Source of the DNA: Betaproteobacteria bacterium
GTDB lineage: Bacteria; Desulfobacterota; Desulfovibrionia; Desulfovibrionales; Desulfovibrionaceae
NCBI GenBank assembly: GCA_009778295.1
Contig: WRKB01000240.1
Coordinates: 1-6,505, forward strand
Length of the DNA stretch: 6,505 bases
Reading direction: 5' to 3'
This document shows, in pieces, positions 6,215 through 6,505 of the stretch. Below the pieces are notes generated by a model. The model was not told where the DNA came from, searched no databases, and saw only the letters and a list, made by a program, of their open reading frames with translations. The position numbers and the translations under genes are program-made. The stretch's first letter is position 1. Each line of letters starts with the position of its first letter.

Positions 6215-6505
6215 CTATTTTTTCTTCTTGCTTCTTTTAGCTTCCTTCGCTTGATTTTCTTCGGCAATTTCCTTTCGTACGGCATCCAGGGAGATCACAA
6301 TAGGGTCAATCAGGGTGAAGCCGCTGGGATCTTCCCATGCATCCTCGTCAGCATATGCGCCGTCATATAAAATGTCGTTCACTACATCGAAATGTTGCTT
6401 ACTCAGCACACGATCCCAACGTACAACCTGAAATTGAAATTTTTCAGGCTGAAACTTCTTCACATTATTCCATATCCATTTTGTTGTGCAGGTTTCGCTG
6501 TCATA
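6215..6505 (-). CDS. unrecognised protein, 3' part (5' end beyond the window)
   Basis: The minus-strand frame is open from the window edge to a TAG at 6217-6215, giving 96 residues. A GTG at 6463-6461 preceded by GGA could start an 82-residue protein, but the 14 codons upstream of it (YDSETCTTKWIWNN) are free of stops, so a longer gene truncated by the window is at least as likely. Visible sequence includes KFQFQVVRWDRVLSKQHFDV, then an acidic, aromatic segment (DGAYADEDAWEDPSG), then DPIVISLDAVRKEIAEENQ and a strongly basic end (KEAKRSKKKK). I do not recognise the family. The region looks more AT-rich than metG-typA. It converges on the PilZ gene and shares its terminator. The DNA beyond 6505 would decide start and family. 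Confidence 0.6.
   Translation of the reverse strand, partial: YDSETCTTKWIWNNVKKFQPEKFQFQVVRWDRVLSKQHFDVVNDILYDGAYADEDAWEDPSGFTLIDPIVISLDAVRKEIAEENQAKEAKRSKKKK

Noticed and set aside
6128..6370. 80-codon plus-strand open frame after the PilZ gene
   Set aside because: It starts inside the terminator stem and is antisense to the better-supported minus-strand gene.
1..6505. CRISPR array, insertion sequence, tRNA or rRNA
   Set aside because: I saw no regularly spaced repeats, transposase motifs, target-site duplications, or tRNA/rRNA sequence on either strand.

Overview
The window looks like a chromosomal segment of a Gram-negative, moderate-GC bacterium, most likely a Desulfovibrionales/Desulfovibrionaceae member. 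The basis is the style of the MetRS and TypA proteins, the ricT-metG pairing and the TPR plus PilZ neighbourhood. This is family-level recognition, not a database result.

Region 1 (1-4701) is a tightly packed housekeeping operon on the + strand. It holds the 3' part of a PSP1/RicT-type cysteine-rich protein, then metG (methionyl-tRNA synthetase with a C-terminal tRNA-binding domain) after a 12-nt gap, then typA (ribosome-associated GTPase TypA/BipA), whose ATG overlaps the metG stop as ATGA. No terminator is visible after typA.

Region 2 (4702-4964) is a 263-bp intergenic stretch and the most unusual part of the window. A good sigma70-type promoter (TTGACA, 17 bp, TATGCT) is followed, exactly where transcription should start, by a perfect 10-bp inverted repeat with a 10-nt loop. 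About 110 nt of further potentially structured leader follows. GGAGCA occurs twice and its complement TGCTCC twice, in alternating order, so the leader can fold in mutually exclusive ways, as attenuators and riboswitches do. The leader ends in a 14-codon ORF with its own Shine-Dalgarno, whose stop codon overlaps the Shine-Dalgarno of the next gene. None of this matches an RNA family I recognise.

Region 3 (4965-6065) holds two accessory genes on the + strand: a 233-aa protein of unknown function with two C-terminal TPR units, and a 108-aa single-domain PilZ protein with an intact c-di-GMP-binding signature. They may be co-transcribed from the region 2 promoter. A strong hairpin at 6131-6154, usable on both strands, closes the unit.

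Region 4 (6215-6505) is the 3' end of a convergent, unrecognised minus-strand gene that runs off the window edge.

The first three genes serve translation and its quality control. The TPR/PilZ pair suggests c-di-GMP signalling under control of a structured leader, but that functional link is inference.
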